A stretch of DNA of 64,000 bases, taken from Legionella sheltonii. GTDB taxonomy: Bacteria; Pseudomonadota; Gammaproteobacteria; Legionellales; Legionellaceae. Below, piece after piece: positions 1-9,398 of the stretch. Below the pieces are notes generated by a model. The model was given only the letters and a program-made list of their open reading frames with translations, searched no databases and was not told the DNA's origin. Each line of letters starts with the position of its first letter. The first letter of the stretch is position 1. The translations under genes and the position numbers were made by a program. Location: positions 1-64,000 of the forward strand of contig NZ_JAPHOQ010000010.1 of assembly GCF_026191355.1 (NCBI RefSeq), read 5' to 3'.

Positions 1-199
1 ACCAAAAATATTATATTTATCCGTATCATCTTTTGATGTTAAGGCTCTACCTCATTTAAAGTTTAGTTTCTCAAATTACGCTGCGCTAAAACTAGGGTAG
101 TTCGAAGATAAAAATAACTGCCCTCAAATAATTTTCCATTCTGCTGATAAAAATATGAACTATATTTAAAACAGAAGCTGTATTGTCTATGAGCATTGT

Positions 200-1507
200 A
201 TGAGCCAAGAAAAAATCAATAGCGAAATATCGCGTAGAGAACAATTTCATCAAAAAATTGCGCAGCATTTAGGACCAGATTGGACTGCTGATGCCAATGG
301 AGTTACCAATAAAACTAGTACTATTACTAATCTTAATGAGCTTAATAAGTTATATGGAGCAGCTACCAGGGAATATAACGAATATTTCAAGATGGTGAAA
401 GAGGAAAATACAAAAATTGCCGCAAAATTAAATGAATTGATGAAAGAGGAGCAAATCATTTGGCATGCTGACGAGTTTCAAGTTTCTTGCACGCATCAGC
501 AAGAGATAACTGAAGATAAATATCTTAGATCAGATAGAGAAGAGAGCGGTATATATAACTTTAAATGTGCTATGAGAAATTATGGAATTAATGTGGAACC
601 ATTTATCAGGCAGGAACAAACTCGAAGGCGAGAATTTGGAGGAGTTCAAGGTAAGATTAATATCGATGCATATTTTATGGGTGGAAAAGATCTAGAAGAC
701 GTAAGCGCACAAATAGATAAAGCATTAGTTGAAAAAAAAGCGCAACAATTTACCTCGAAAACCGATAAAGTAGTACCTCAGAAAAAGGGCGACGCTACTT
801 CTTTGGATAAAAATTGTCCGGTCACTCAACATAAAGAATGTTTAAATGCTCTAAAGCAAGATAGAACTAAAAAAGACTTGTGTGAAAACCTGTGTAATGA
901 AATAGCAAGATTTTGTACCCAATATCCTAAGGTAGATGGCTTACAACAAATGAATGTCATAATTACAGGCATGGCATGGAACTCGGAAGATGCAAATAAA
1001 ACGTTAGCAAAACTAATCGAGGTAGCTCAGTGGAAGAAGTCAGATTCTGGAGTTATGAAAGGATTTCATGAACTCCGTGGCCGAGATCCTAAAGTAGAGA
1101 CATTTTATCAAAAACTTGCAGCCCTTGATCCCGATGATATAGAACAAGTTAAAAAATTTAGGATTGATGTGGACTATAAAATCAATGATGACATTTTTAC
1201 AAAAATAAGAGCATTTCAAACAAAGTATCCTGATGTTGACGGCTTACAACAAATGGTCGGCATAATAACGGGCTTTGATAGTGGCTCTGTAAGTGCAAAT
1301 GAAACGTTAACAAACCTAATCGAGTTAGCCCAGAGTAAGAAGTCAGATTCTGGAGTTATGAAAGCATTTCATGAACTCTGTGGCAGAGATTCTAAGGTAG
1401 AGGAATTTTATCAAAGACTTGCGACCCTTGATCCTCAGAACGAAGAGAATGTGAGCGAGTTTTTAGAATTTCTTGATGAGAAGCAATCTCAAAAACTTAA
1501 TATGTAA
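200..1507 (+). CDS. Unknown soluble protein with tandem ~100-residue repeats, possible effector
   Basis: I do not recognise the family. The 435-residue product is hydrophilic, Lys/Glu/Asp-rich, and has no signal peptide or membrane segment. Its C-terminal half holds two copies of one unit, around residues 233-313 and 334-414, each containing a VDGLQQM element and a KKSDSGVMK-FHEL element followed by GRD-KVE-FYQ-LA-LDP. The copies are exactly 303 bases (101 codons) apart. There is no operon partner: the upstream 199 bases hold no gene and about 300 bases separate it from the next one. Absence of enzyme motifs, internal repeats and an isolated position fit a Legionella effector, but that is inference; no PmrA or CpxR site was seen upstream. 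Confidence 0.75.
   Translation: MSQEKINSEISRREQFHQKIAQHLGPDWTADANGVTNKTSTITNLNELNKLYGAATREYNEYFKMVKEENTKIAAKLNELMKEEQIIWHADEFQVSCTHQQEITEDKYLRSDREESGIYNFKCAMRNYGINVEPFIRQEQTRRREFGGVQGKINIDAYFMGGKDLEDVSAQIDKALVEKKAQQFTSKTDKVVPQKKGDATSLDKNCPVTQHKECLNALKQDRTKKDLCENLCNEIARFCTQYPKVDGLQQMNVIITGMAWNSEDANKTLAKLIEVAQWKKSDSGVMKGFHELRGRDPKVETFYQKLAALDPDDIEQVKKFRIDVDYKINDDIFTKIRAFQTKYPDVDGLQQMVGIITGFDSGSVSANETLTNLIELAQSKKSDSGVMKAFHELCGRDSKVEEFYQRLATLDPQNEENVSEFLEFLDEKQSQKLNM
898..1443 (+). repeat. In-gene direct duplication, period 303 bases
   Basis: Copy 1 is about 898-1140 and copy 2 about 1201-1443, in the same frame. A 28-base block starting at 1034 recurs identically at 1337. The high nucleotide identity suggests a fairly recent duplication inside the gene. 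Confidence 0.8.
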
Positions 1508-1804
1508 CATCAATATTGATCGCAAGAACCGCTGTAAACATATCTCCCTTAGAGCACCTCGTAATATGGAATAAAAATCCAAGGTTCAATCCTTTATAAA
1601 CATAAATGCAATCGAATTCTAAAACCATTCATTAATTAGGTTTGGCGGGTTTTACTTCTCTATCACCTAATCAAACAAATGAATTCCCATAGTACGCTGC
1701 GCTAATATACTAATGGCTAATATTTACTACCCTATTTTTTATCCAGCCTTCTTTTGAAGAAGGGGACATTGATTTTTTTATATTCATTATGCTATGGTGG
1801 CCTA

Positions 1805-2125
1805 ATGAGGAACAAATGCCGCCCGCTAATCCTATTGCTGCTAATGAGTGCTGTCTTCCTTGCACCACTCAAAATGCCAACCTGTCCGAAACAAAAAATA
1901 CAGGCGCCTATAGCTTTTTCTTTTTCAGTAACGCCTTGTTCCCTGCAGCAATCGATGAGCAGTAGTTGTTTTTCTTCTACCTATTGGCTTAAGGATGCAT
2001 TTCATTTGGATTCATCGTGGATTATTCGAAGCTTTGTTGGTCTATTAAGCTTTCTTCTTATTTGCTCTAAATATAACTCACCATTAGACGAAATTTATCG
2101 CCCTCCCATTTTGGTTGCTTTTTAA
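1805..2125 (+). CDS. Small hydrophobic N-terminus protein upstream of dsbD
   Basis: A 107-residue product starting MRNKCRPLILLLLMSAVFLAP, with an N-terminal signal or anchor segment, several cysteines (PTCPKQK, TPCSLQQ, SSSCFSS) and a second hydrophobic stretch near residues 74-88. It ends 38 bases before the dsbD start in the same direction, so the two are probably cotranscribed. I do not recognise the family. The reading frame continues upstream to possible TTG starts (1754, 1769); ATG 1805 was chosen because it begins a clean signal-like sequence. The cysteines and position suggest an envelope protein linked to disulfide chemistry, but this is only inference. Confidence 0.5.
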   Translation: MRNKCRPLILLLLMSAVFLAPLKMPTCPKQKIQAPIAFSFSVTPCSLQQSMSSSCFSSTYWLKDAFHLDSSWIIRSFVGLLSFLLICSKYNSPLDEIYRPPILVAF

Positions 2126-2163
2126 TTTTTAAATTCAAAAAATCAATTATTGAGGAATCAAAA

Positions 2164-3474
2164 ATGAGAAAATTTATTTTGTCATTATTTATGGCATGTA
2201 GTTCCTTTTCAGTTTTTGCATCAGGAATTGGCAGTGCCAATCCCGCAGATGCGCTGTTTTTCATTCAAAATCACAGTCCACTTTTTTATCTGACGGCATT
2301 CTTTTTCCTTGGTGTCCTGCTGGCATTTACACCTTGTGTTCTGCCTATGGTGCCGATTCTATCCAGTATCATTACAGGCCAAGGGGCAAGTACAGGAAGG
2401 CATGCTTTTAAATTATCTTTGGGCTATGTTATGGGGATGGCGATAACTTATGCTATAGCGGGAATGTTGGCCGCGTGGTTTGGTTCTACCGTTCAAACTT
2501 TAATGCAGCAGCCGATGATTATTGGAAGTTTTAGTATTTTATTTACTTTAATGGGATTATGGCTGTTGGGTGTTTTTGAATTGCGCATTCCAATTTTTAA
2601 TCAGGTTGCGTCAAACAAATCACGTCAACACGGAATTATCTCTGCTACGTTGATGGGAGCATTATCGACATTGGTTGTATCTCCGTGTGTCACCGCCCCC
2701 TTAATTGGCATTCTCACCTATATTTCGCAGAGCCATCATGTTGCACAAGGTGGTTTGTTACTCTTTGTTTTGGCTTTGGGGATGGGAATGCCTTTATTGA
2801 TTGTAGGAGCGGGTTATGGTCGTTTTTTACCGAGCTCTGGCCTATGGATGGTTCGCATCAAACAAATATTTGCCGTAATGATGTTTGCTATGGCTATCTG
2901 GTTATTGAGTCGTGTTGCACCGCCGTTTTGGATTAATCTACTTTGGGTTACTGTCTTGCTGGTGAGTTCATGGATCTTTGGAGCTTTTCGTCAAGAACAT
3001 CATTTAGGTGGACGACTGTTGCAAGGATTGGCTTTATTATCCATGATGGGAGCAGGGGCTTTGGCTTATCACGCGTTTACACCCACTGCCATTCAGAAGC
3101 CTGTAATGCATGCTCCATTTGTTATGGTGCATACGCTTGAAGAGGTTAATGCAAAGTTAGCTGAAGCCAAGTCAAAAAATCAACGTGTTTTTATAGAGTT
3201 TTTTGCGGGGTGGTGCAGTGATTGCCAGGCTATGGATAAGTATGTTTTTAATCAATCCGAAGTCATCGATGCCATGCAAGATTCAGTAAATCTTCGCGTT
3301 GATATTAGTGAAAAAACAGAGGCAGTCGCAATGATTCGACAAGCGTTCCATATTTATGGTATACCCACCATGCTATTTTATGATACGCAAGGACACGCTC
3401 TGACACACTTAAGCTCTGTTGGACAGCTATCCAAAGAAAAAACTTTGAAATTATTCACACAATTTCGAGGCTAG
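2164..3474 (+). CDS. dsbD: Thiol:disulfide interchange protein DsbD, short form
   Basis: DsbD passes electrons from cytoplasmic thioredoxin across the inner membrane to periplasmic thiol proteins. The 436-residue protein has a signal peptide (about 1-19), a CcdA/DsbD membrane core with both redox cysteines visible in TPCVLPMVP (C58) and SPCVTAPL (C175), then a C-terminal periplasmic thioredoxin domain with WCSDC (C351, C354). Classical DsbD is near 570 residues and starts with an immunoglobulin-like nDsbD domain; that domain is absent here. Legionella is known to encode both a full-length and a short DsbD-type reductase, and this is the short type. The ATG at 2164 follows GAGGAATCAAAA, a good ribosome site. 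Confidence 0.93.
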   Translation: MRKFILSLFMACSSFSVFASGIGSANPADALFFIQNHSPLFYLTAFFFLGVLLAFTPCVLPMVPILSSIITGQGASTGRHAFKLSLGYVMGMAITYAIAGMLAAWFGSTVQTLMQQPMIIGSFSILFTLMGLWLLGVFELRIPIFNQVASNKSRQHGIISATLMGALSTLVVSPCVTAPLIGILTYISQSHHVAQGGLLLFVLALGMGMPLLIVGAGYGRFLPSSGLWMVRIKQIFAVMMFAMAIWLLSRVAPPFWINLLWVTVLLVSSWIFGAFRQEHHLGGRLLQGLALLSMMGAGALAYHAFTPTAIQKPVMHAPFVMVHTLEEVNAKLAEAKSKNQRVFIEFFAGWCSDCQAMDKYVFNQSEVIDAMQDSVNLRVDISEKTEAVAMIRQAFHIYGIPTMLFYDTQGHALTHLSSVGQLSKEKTLKLFTQFRG

Positions 3475-3485
3475 AACTAGAAACG

Positions 3486-3511
3486 TACCTTCTCTCCTCG
3501 GGGAGAAGGTA
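3486..3511. terminator. Hairpin between converging dsbD and a small gene
   Basis: Inverted repeat TACCTTCTC / GAGAAGGTA with two more G-C pairs and a TCG loop. It lies 12 bases after the dsbD stop and downstream of the minus-strand gene at 3578, so it may end both transcripts. There is no strong T-run. Confidence 0.5.
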
Positions 3512-3577
3512 TCTGTAGGAAATATTATTCTAAAAATGGGTTTTAACTGAGTCAAAACCCATTGATTAATAATAATA

Positions 3578-3787
3578 CTATCTACCCATTGAGAATAAGC
3601 TTTTTCCAAGGGGTTGAGTGTAGACCCCACTCTCATATTGTTGCCAGGTTTCAGCAGGTTGGATGTTGCATTTTTTTGATACCATGTGCCATCCGGGCTC
3701 ATGTTTATAACATCCTGCTTGGGCTGTTCCAAAGGCTGCAATCATACTGATAGCAATTAATGCAGCTGTTGATGATTTGATCTTCAT
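3578..3787 (-). CDS. Small exported protein
   Basis: A 69-residue protein with a clear signal peptide (MKIKSSTAALIAISMIAAFG, cleavage probably after AQA), leaving a mature peptide of about 45 residues with two cysteines that could form a disulfide. The start is supported by AAGGAG eight bases upstream of ATG. It is transcribed toward dsbD. I do not recognise a family; its size and Cys pair fit a small periplasmic protein. Confidence 0.65.
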   Translation of the reverse strand: MKIKSSTAALIAISMIAAFGTAQAGCYKHEPGWHMVSKKCNIQPAETWQQYESGVYTQPLGKSLFSMGR

Positions 3788-3970
3788 TTAGAACTCCTTA
3801 TCTTATATTTAGATGCAAAACGCATCAATATGATTATATTATTAACATGCAAAATGCGCAAATTTCTTCCATTTTTGAGCCAAGCATACTCGCACACGGA
3901 GTAACCTTGTTTGACTCGTTACTCATAAATTACCGCTTAACACTCGTTGAATTTTATAATTCTTTGATAA

Positions 3971-5644
3971 TTAATCCGTTTTAGTATGCTCAGGAGCACG
4001 ATTCTTAGCGAATCTACTTTGCCAGTTCGTTTTTTTCCTAATAACCAAACCTGAAGCATATAACACCACACCAGTGAGAATTAGTGATAATGTTCGAATA
4101 ATTGTTGGTGTTGATGATGCATCATAAAGTAGGGCCTTACCTGCAGCAAAAAACAAAACGATGAGTACCGATTTTGCAATGAGGACATCGTTTCTTAATG
4201 TTGAAACCTGTAAGATGATAAGTACGTATGCAAGCCAAGAGGCAGATACCGCTAAGGTTCCATAGTCAGTGGTAAGCTGGTAGAGGCTCATAATTGCAAA
4301 AAGATGTGCCGCTGCCAGTAAAACATAACAATATTCTTCTTTGTGACCTAACTCCTTACGATTTCGTATCAATAGGAACCAAATACTAACAAAAGAAGCC
4401 CATGCTACAACCGACCAAGATAATCCTCTACTACCAAGCAAATGGCCTAATATATTTAAATATTCAATACCCAGAATTGCAGAAAGTGCTACGAAAGGAA
4501 TTAAATGAGGAATGCTCCATTTTATCGAGCTTATTTTTGTATGCCCAAAGGCATATCCAAAAACAATCAAAGGGAAAAGCCAAGGTTTGAGATTTAATGG
4601 TAAAAGTCCAAGATAAATCGAATGGAAACAAACAAGTGTTACAAAGGTCAATAATACGTTACGGCTATTGAAGCGACGTTCAGGAAGCCATCTTTTAGCT
4701 GAATAATAAAGTCCAATTAAAAGCGCTGCTGCAGCTAGAGAGCCGCAAGAGGCTATAGTCTGATCAATACGGCTGAGATAATAATATTCCATTGCATAGA
4801 AAATAAGTAATACCGGGAAAAGACTCCAAGATTCTTTCTCAGTAAGTTGTTTCTTGGTCAATTGAGTATAAAACAGGGTGCCTATTGAGTAGATAAAAAA
4901 ATTAATAGCAAGTACTGACGCAATTAATACATCTTGATGCAGCTTTAGCCCAATCACCGCAGTGATTGATATTGCTAAATACGCTGAAATCATCGTTAAT
5001 GTGCGTGACTCCACCCAAATAGCAAGAGTTGCGAAGTTTAACGAACAAATTGTGAAATAATACAAAGAAAACAAAGTATTATTTTCAACGCCTGAAACAA
5101 TGGGAACAATATAAGCACCTAAGGCAGCTATAATGGCATAAATATCATGCCTAAACCTTAGGTAAAACAAAATTGAAATTCCAGAGACGATAGTGGTGAT
5201 GGCAATAACTGTTTGAAATGAAATAAATAGATAATACTGATATGCAGCAAAACCAGTAAAATAAAGTACGGTGGCACCTGCCGCTGGTAAAAAACATGCG
5301 TATATTCTATCTGCAGTGGAAATAACAATACCTCCTGCAAATAATGCCATTCCAAAAAGAGTAGCTACGCCAAGCTGCTTTTCATGAGTTAGCCATCCTG
5401 ATTCAATGGATAATTTAACTATGAAACAAGCAGCTAAAATAAAACATACTGAGGCGACTAATCCCAGCCAATTACCAGACATCGGTTTCGGCGTTGATTT
5501 TGAGCGGTCTACACTTTTTTTATTTTTAATTAACCTAGATTGCTTTACTGGTGAGATTGGCGATACAGAGCCAATAATTTTTTCAACTGTAGATACGCGG
5601 GTGTCCAGGGCCTGTAAGCTTTTTTCAATATCAACTGATTTCAA
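3971..5644 (-). CDS. DUF2339-type multi-pass inner-membrane protein
   Basis: The 557-residue product has a cytoplasmic N-terminus (about 1-55, with a short coiled-coil-like stretch and a basic Ser/Lys linker), followed by roughly 15 or more hydrophobic segments to near the C-terminus, which ends in a short basic tail. The alternating short helices and the GLVASVCFILAACFIVKLSIE opening segment resemble the DUF2339 predicted membrane protein family, whose function is not known. It stands alone, transcribed toward the small gene at 3578, with a long gene-free region upstream. Confidence 0.75.
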   Translation of the reverse strand: MKSVDIEKSLQALDTRVSTVEKIIGSVSPISPVKQSRLIKNKKSVDRSKSTPKPMSGNWLGLVASVCFILAACFIVKLSIESGWLTHEKQLGVATLFGMALFAGGIVISTADRIYACFLPAAGATVLYFTGFAAYQYYLFISFQTVIAITTIVSGISILFYLRFRHDIYAIIAALGAYIVPIVSGVENNTLFSLYYFTICSLNFATLAIWVESRTLTMISAYLAISITAVIGLKLHQDVLIASVLAINFFIYSIGTLFYTQLTKKQLTEKESWSLFPVLLIFYAMEYYYLSRIDQTIASCGSLAAAALLIGLYYSAKRWLPERRFNSRNVLLTFVTLVCFHSIYLGLLPLNLKPWLFPLIVFGYAFGHTKISSIKWSIPHLIPFVALSAILGIEYLNILGHLLGSRGLSWSVVAWASFVSIWFLLIRNRKELGHKEEYCYVLLAAAHLFAIMSLYQLTTDYGTLAVSASWLAYVLIILQVSTLRNDVLIAKSVLIVLFFAAGKALLYDASSTPTIIRTLSLILTGVVLYASGLVIRKKTNWQSRFAKNRAPEHTKTD

Positions 5645-5991
5645 AGAAATATCCTACGTACATATTAATAATTGCTCAATTTTACACCATTTTGCTGGTT
5701 CTTTTCGAGTATTCTTTTGAATAATTTATATATAAGCGGATTTTTATTGGATTTTTAATCGTGTACAAACTGTCGAAGCAGGCCAATCAAAATAAAAATT
5801 AAAAATTGTTCGAGTCAAGACTGTTTTTTTATTTTTTATTTGTTTAAGATAACTACGTCTAAATTCTTTTTACATGTCCATGCTTGTGGATATTTGCACC
5901 AATCTAATATTCAATCGATACCCAAGATCTGACCAAAAACCATGCTCTATCTGGATTGTTTCTTTTTTAAAGTACGCTATCTATCTTCGAG

Positions 5992-6014
5992 TTATTCACA
6001 TTTTCTGTGGATAA
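5992..6014. promoter_or_regulatory. Pair of inverted DnaA boxes
   Basis: TTATTCACA at 5992-6000 and TGTGGATAA (complement of TTATCCACA) at 6006-6014. Both match the DnaA box consensus TTATNCACA exactly, face each other, and are 5 bases apart. They lie inside the 5645-6398 stretch, which otherwise holds only a possible 21-codon ORF. Whether they regulate a neighbour or titrate DnaA cannot be told from sequence. Confidence 0.5.
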
Positions 6015-6173
6015 GTCTGTTTATAGTCTGTCAAACTCTATGTGGAGTTTAGAAATTAAAGGCTGACACATCATTTTCCAAAGTGCTATTTATGAAGCAA
6101 AGAAAAAAACTCATGGATCATGAGCGAGCTATTTAGCTCATTTTGAAAGGGTTTCAAGCCTGAGGAGTCAATC

Positions 6174-6239
6174 ATGAAAAAAATATTCAACAGTAATATC
6201 ATCGACATCGGCAAGATGCTGGTATTGATGTTTCTATAA
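6174..6239 (+). CDS. Possible 21-residue ORF upstream of the acyl-AMP ligase gene
   Basis: ATG at 6174 is preceded by TGAGGAGTCAATC, a strong ribosome site, and encodes MKKIFNSNIIDIGKMLVLMFL before TAA. It resembles the start of a signal peptide and may be a leader peptide, a remnant of an exported protein, or chance. Listed because of the ribosome site; low confidence. Confidence 0.25.
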   Translation: MKKIFNSNIIDIGKMLVLMFL

Positions 6240-6398
6240 TATTTCTGTGCCAGCCCAGCCAGGAATTATAATTAATTTTTGTTTCATTATTTCCCCTTAG
6301 ATAAAACTTTTTGCGATAATAGCACAAAATGCTCAAAAAATGGTCTAGAATTATTTAAAAATGTGTCAAAAAACGTCGAGTTAAGAGCAGGTTGTCCT

Positions 6399-9398
6399 AT
6401 GTCTTTATCAGATTCAGAGTTAAGTCAATTGAAGCTTCTAACAGAGGCTTTAGATCTTCACGCGCAAAGAACACCAAATTCCGTTGCATTATATTACCTC
6501 AATGAAGATGGAACTAGAGAGCAATTAAGCTACAGTAAGTTGCAATCAGAGGCTCTCTCCTTGGCGTGGTTAATTATGAAAAATACAAAACAAGGTGATC
6601 GCGCTTTGTTGATTTATCCACCAGGTTTGGAGTTTGTTATCGCGTTTTTTGCTTGTGCTTATGCTGGAGTAATTAGCGTCCCCAGTTACCCTCCATTTAA
6701 TCAAGGATTAATTGAAAAATTACAAGGTATTATTGTTGATGCACAACCAAGAATTCTCTTAACCTCACAAGAACTTTATAAGAAGCTATATAACTTGAAG
6801 ATTCTTAAGAAAGTTATGCAGTTTTTACCCATTAAAAAATTCTTAATTTATATTTTAGGGAAACAGTCAGAGCAATTGAATTGGGATGTTGAAAAAATTA
6901 AGCTGATTAATTGCTCTTCTAATCGCATAAACTCATCCTCTCATTTAGAGTTCAATGCAAGTGATCCGGACTCAACCGTTTTTTTACAATATACGTCTGG
7001 ATCTACAGGGGTTCCGAAAGGGGTGATGAATACTCATCTGAATTTATTGCACAACATACAATTAATCATTAAAGCTTATCGACTTCATCAGGATACCGTT
7101 GCTGTTTCCTGGTTACCCCCTTATCATGATATGGGCTTGATTGGGCATATCATTTTGCCGGTTATTTATGGTATACCTTGTATCTTAATGTCGCCATTGA
7201 CATTCCTTAAAAATCCTTATTCTTGGTTGCAAGAGATTAGTTCATTTCGTGCTGATATTAGTGGAGGGCCTAATTTTGCTTATGAATATTGCTTGAGAAA
7301 AATTACAGAAGCTCAAAAGAAAACCTTGGATTTAAGTTCTTGGCGGGTGGCGTTGAATGGAGCAGAACCGATTCATTATGAGACGATTGAACGTTTTTAT
7401 CAGGCCTTTAAGTCGTGTGGGTTTAAAAAAAGTAGCTTTGCACCTTCGTACGGTTTGGCTGAATCAACCTTAATGGTATCAGCACAACAAACCCAAAAGA
7501 ATTTGAATAAGTTAATTGTTTCTCGGTCAGATTTAAGTCTAAACCGAGTAACTCTTACTCGAAAAAGTGACACGGATAGCAAGATTCTACTTAGCCATGG
7601 TACCCCTAGTTTAGACGTAAAAATTCTTAATCTGAGTACGAATCAATTTGGCAATGAAAATGAGGTAGGAGAGATATTAGTTGCTGGCCCTAGTGTTTCT
7701 TCGGGATATTGGCAGCGTGAGGAATTAAATAAAACGCTTTTTTATCAAACTGCTCTCAATGGCTCAGATCAGACAGTCTTTTTGAGGACTGGTGATTTAG
7801 GTTTTCTTCACCAAGGCGAGTTATATATTACTGGACGAATGAAACAACTTATTGTGATTCATGGTAAAAATTTCTATCCCCATGATCTCGAGTATAAAGC
7901 AAGTTCAGCTCATGCATCGATTAAATCCGGTTGTTGTACTGCATTTTCTATTTCTAAAGACAATGAAGAACAATTAGTAATTTTAGCTGAACTAAAACCC
8001 GATACCCATAAAAGGGAATATGATGATATTTGTGTGGCGGTTAGAAAAGTAATAACCCAAACTTTTGCCATAACTCCTTATTCAATTGTTTTGTTACCTG
8101 CTCAAACCACTCTTAAAACGACGAGTGGTAAGCTACAACGTAATGCCATGAGGGATTCTTATGTAAATCAACGTTTACCCTTGCTGTATGAATATAAAAG
8201 CGAAAAAACTGATTTAAAGCCTTCAAAACCGGTACCTTTAAACAATTTATCAAGCACAGGATCCAAAACGTTTAATGTGGTTACAGAGAATGAACTCCAA
8301 TCTTGGTTGTTAGAACAAATTTCTTTGAAGACATCGGTGCCTCAACATAAACTCTCGTTAGACCAGCGATTAATTGAGCTGGGGGTAGATTCCATTGGCT
8401 ATTTTGAGTTATTAGCAGAATTAGAACAAACATTTAATTGTCATGTTGATCCTCATTTAGTTGAAACATATCCCTCAATTAATTTAATTTGTAAAAGTAT
8501 CGTGAACAATATAGAACCCAGGGAAAATCAAGTTCTTAATTTTAATCCTTACCAGGATGAGCTCGGCCCGCATGGCTTTTTACTTAAACGTAAAGAGGTG
8601 GGTGTTTTATTAGTACATGGTTATAGTGGCACCCCTGGTGAGGTAAGTGAATTAGCATTTCAATTAGCTAAATCGGATATAACCGTCGCTGTTCCTCAAT
8701 TAGCAGGGCATTGCTCCAGTTATCGTGATCTCAAAAAAACCAGTTGGCAAGATTGGTATGCGTCTGTTAAAAAGGCTTTTGATTTATTATCACAACATTG
8801 TGAAAAGATATTTGTTGCAGGCCTCTCTGCTGGCAGTCTGCTTGCCTTGAACTTATCTTTAGAGAATCCAGAACAGATAGCAGGGGTAATCCTTTTAAGT
8901 CCTGTATTTTTTTATGACGGCTGGAATATTTCACGACGGCAACGTGCTTTTAATTACTTCATGATTCACAGTTATTTGCGTTATATCTGTAAAGTTCAGG
9001 ATAAAGCGCCTTATGGAATTAAAAATGAGGCAATACGAGAGTCAATTGCATCATTATTGGCGAATGGTAAAGAAAAAAATATCGCTAAAACCGGTAATAT
9101 GATAGTGCCCGCGCTTGGGCTGTATGAAGTGGATAAGTTGATTAAACATATTCAAGGAAAATTGCCTCACATTAAGAGTCCCACTTTAGTAGTCCATTCC
9201 TTGGACGATGATATGGCAAGTTACAGAAATGCTGAGTATGTCAAAAATCATATTGGTTCGGAATTAATAGAAATCGTTTATTTAAACAATTCATACCATA
9301 TTATTACTCTGGATAACGAAAAAGAGCTTGTTGCGCTTAATTTGATTCGCTTTATCCAGCAAAACAGCAAATCAAGAAAGGTCAGGTATATATCTTGA
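6399..9398 (+). CDS. Fatty-acyl-AMP ligase / acyl carrier protein / alpha-beta hydrolase fusion
   Basis: A three-part enzyme of about 999 residues. Residues 1-590 are an adenylate-forming ligase with the phosphate-binding loop YTSGSTGVPKG (near 197) and fatty-acyl-AMP ligase features (PPYHDMGLIG, GPNFAYEYC, RTGDLGF). Residues 630-705 are an acyl carrier domain with the phosphopantetheine serine in GVDSIGYFE. From about 725 there is an esterase-type hydrolase with LLVHGYSGTPGE, nucleophile GLSAGS, acid in SLDDDMAS and histidine in SYHIITLD. Such an arrangement would activate a fatty acid, load it on the built-in carrier, and release or transfer it. ATG 6399 is preferred; the frame extends to a TTG at 6279. 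The next gene overlaps by 4 bases. Confidence 0.9.
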   Translation: MSLSDSELSQLKLLTEALDLHAQRTPNSVALYYLNEDGTREQLSYSKLQSEALSLAWLIMKNTKQGDRALLIYPPGLEFVIAFFACAYAGVISVPSYPPFNQGLIEKLQGIIVDAQPRILLTSQELYKKLYNLKILKKVMQFLPIKKFLIYILGKQSEQLNWDVEKIKLINCSSNRINSSSHLEFNASDPDSTVFLQYTSGSTGVPKGVMNTHLNLLHNIQLIIKAYRLHQDTVAVSWLPPYHDMGLIGHIILPVIYGIPCILMSPLTFLKNPYSWLQEISSFRADISGGPNFAYEYCLRKITEAQKKTLDLSSWRVALNGAEPIHYETIERFYQAFKSCGFKKSSFAPSYGLAESTLMVSAQQTQKNLNKLIVSRSDLSLNRVTLTRKSDTDSKILLSHGTPSLDVKILNLSTNQFGNENEVGEILVAGPSVSSGYWQREELNKTLFYQTALNGSDQTVFLRTGDLGFLHQGELYITGRMKQLIVIHGKNFYPHDLEYKASSAHASIKSGCCTAFSISKDNEEQLVILAELKPDTHKREYDDICVAVRKVITQTFAITPYSIVLLPAQTTLKTTSGKLQRNAMRDSYVNQRLPLLYEYKSEKTDLKPSKPVPLNNLSSTGSKTFNVVTENELQSWLLEQISLKTSVPQHKLSLDQRLIELGVDSIGYFELLAELEQTFNCHVDPHLVETYPSINLICKSIVNNIEPRENQVLNFNPYQDELGPHGFLLKRKEVGVLLVHGYSGTPGEVSELAFQLAKSDITVAVPQLAGHCSSYRDLKKTSWQDWYASVKKAFDLLSQHCEKIFVAGLSAGSLLALNLSLENPEQIAGVILLSPVFFYDGWNISRRQRAFNYFMIHSYLRYICKVQDKAPYGIKNEAIRESIASLLANGKEKNIAKTGNMIVPALGLYEVDKLIKHIQGKLPHIKSPTLVVHSLDDDMASYRNAEYVKNHIGSELIEIVYLNNSYHIITLDNEKELVALNLIRFIQQNSKSRKVRYIS

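Noticed and set aside
60-1710. Short shared sequence TACGCTGCGCTAA near 78 and 1692
   Set aside because: Too short to support a repeat element on its own; no boundaries or structure seen.
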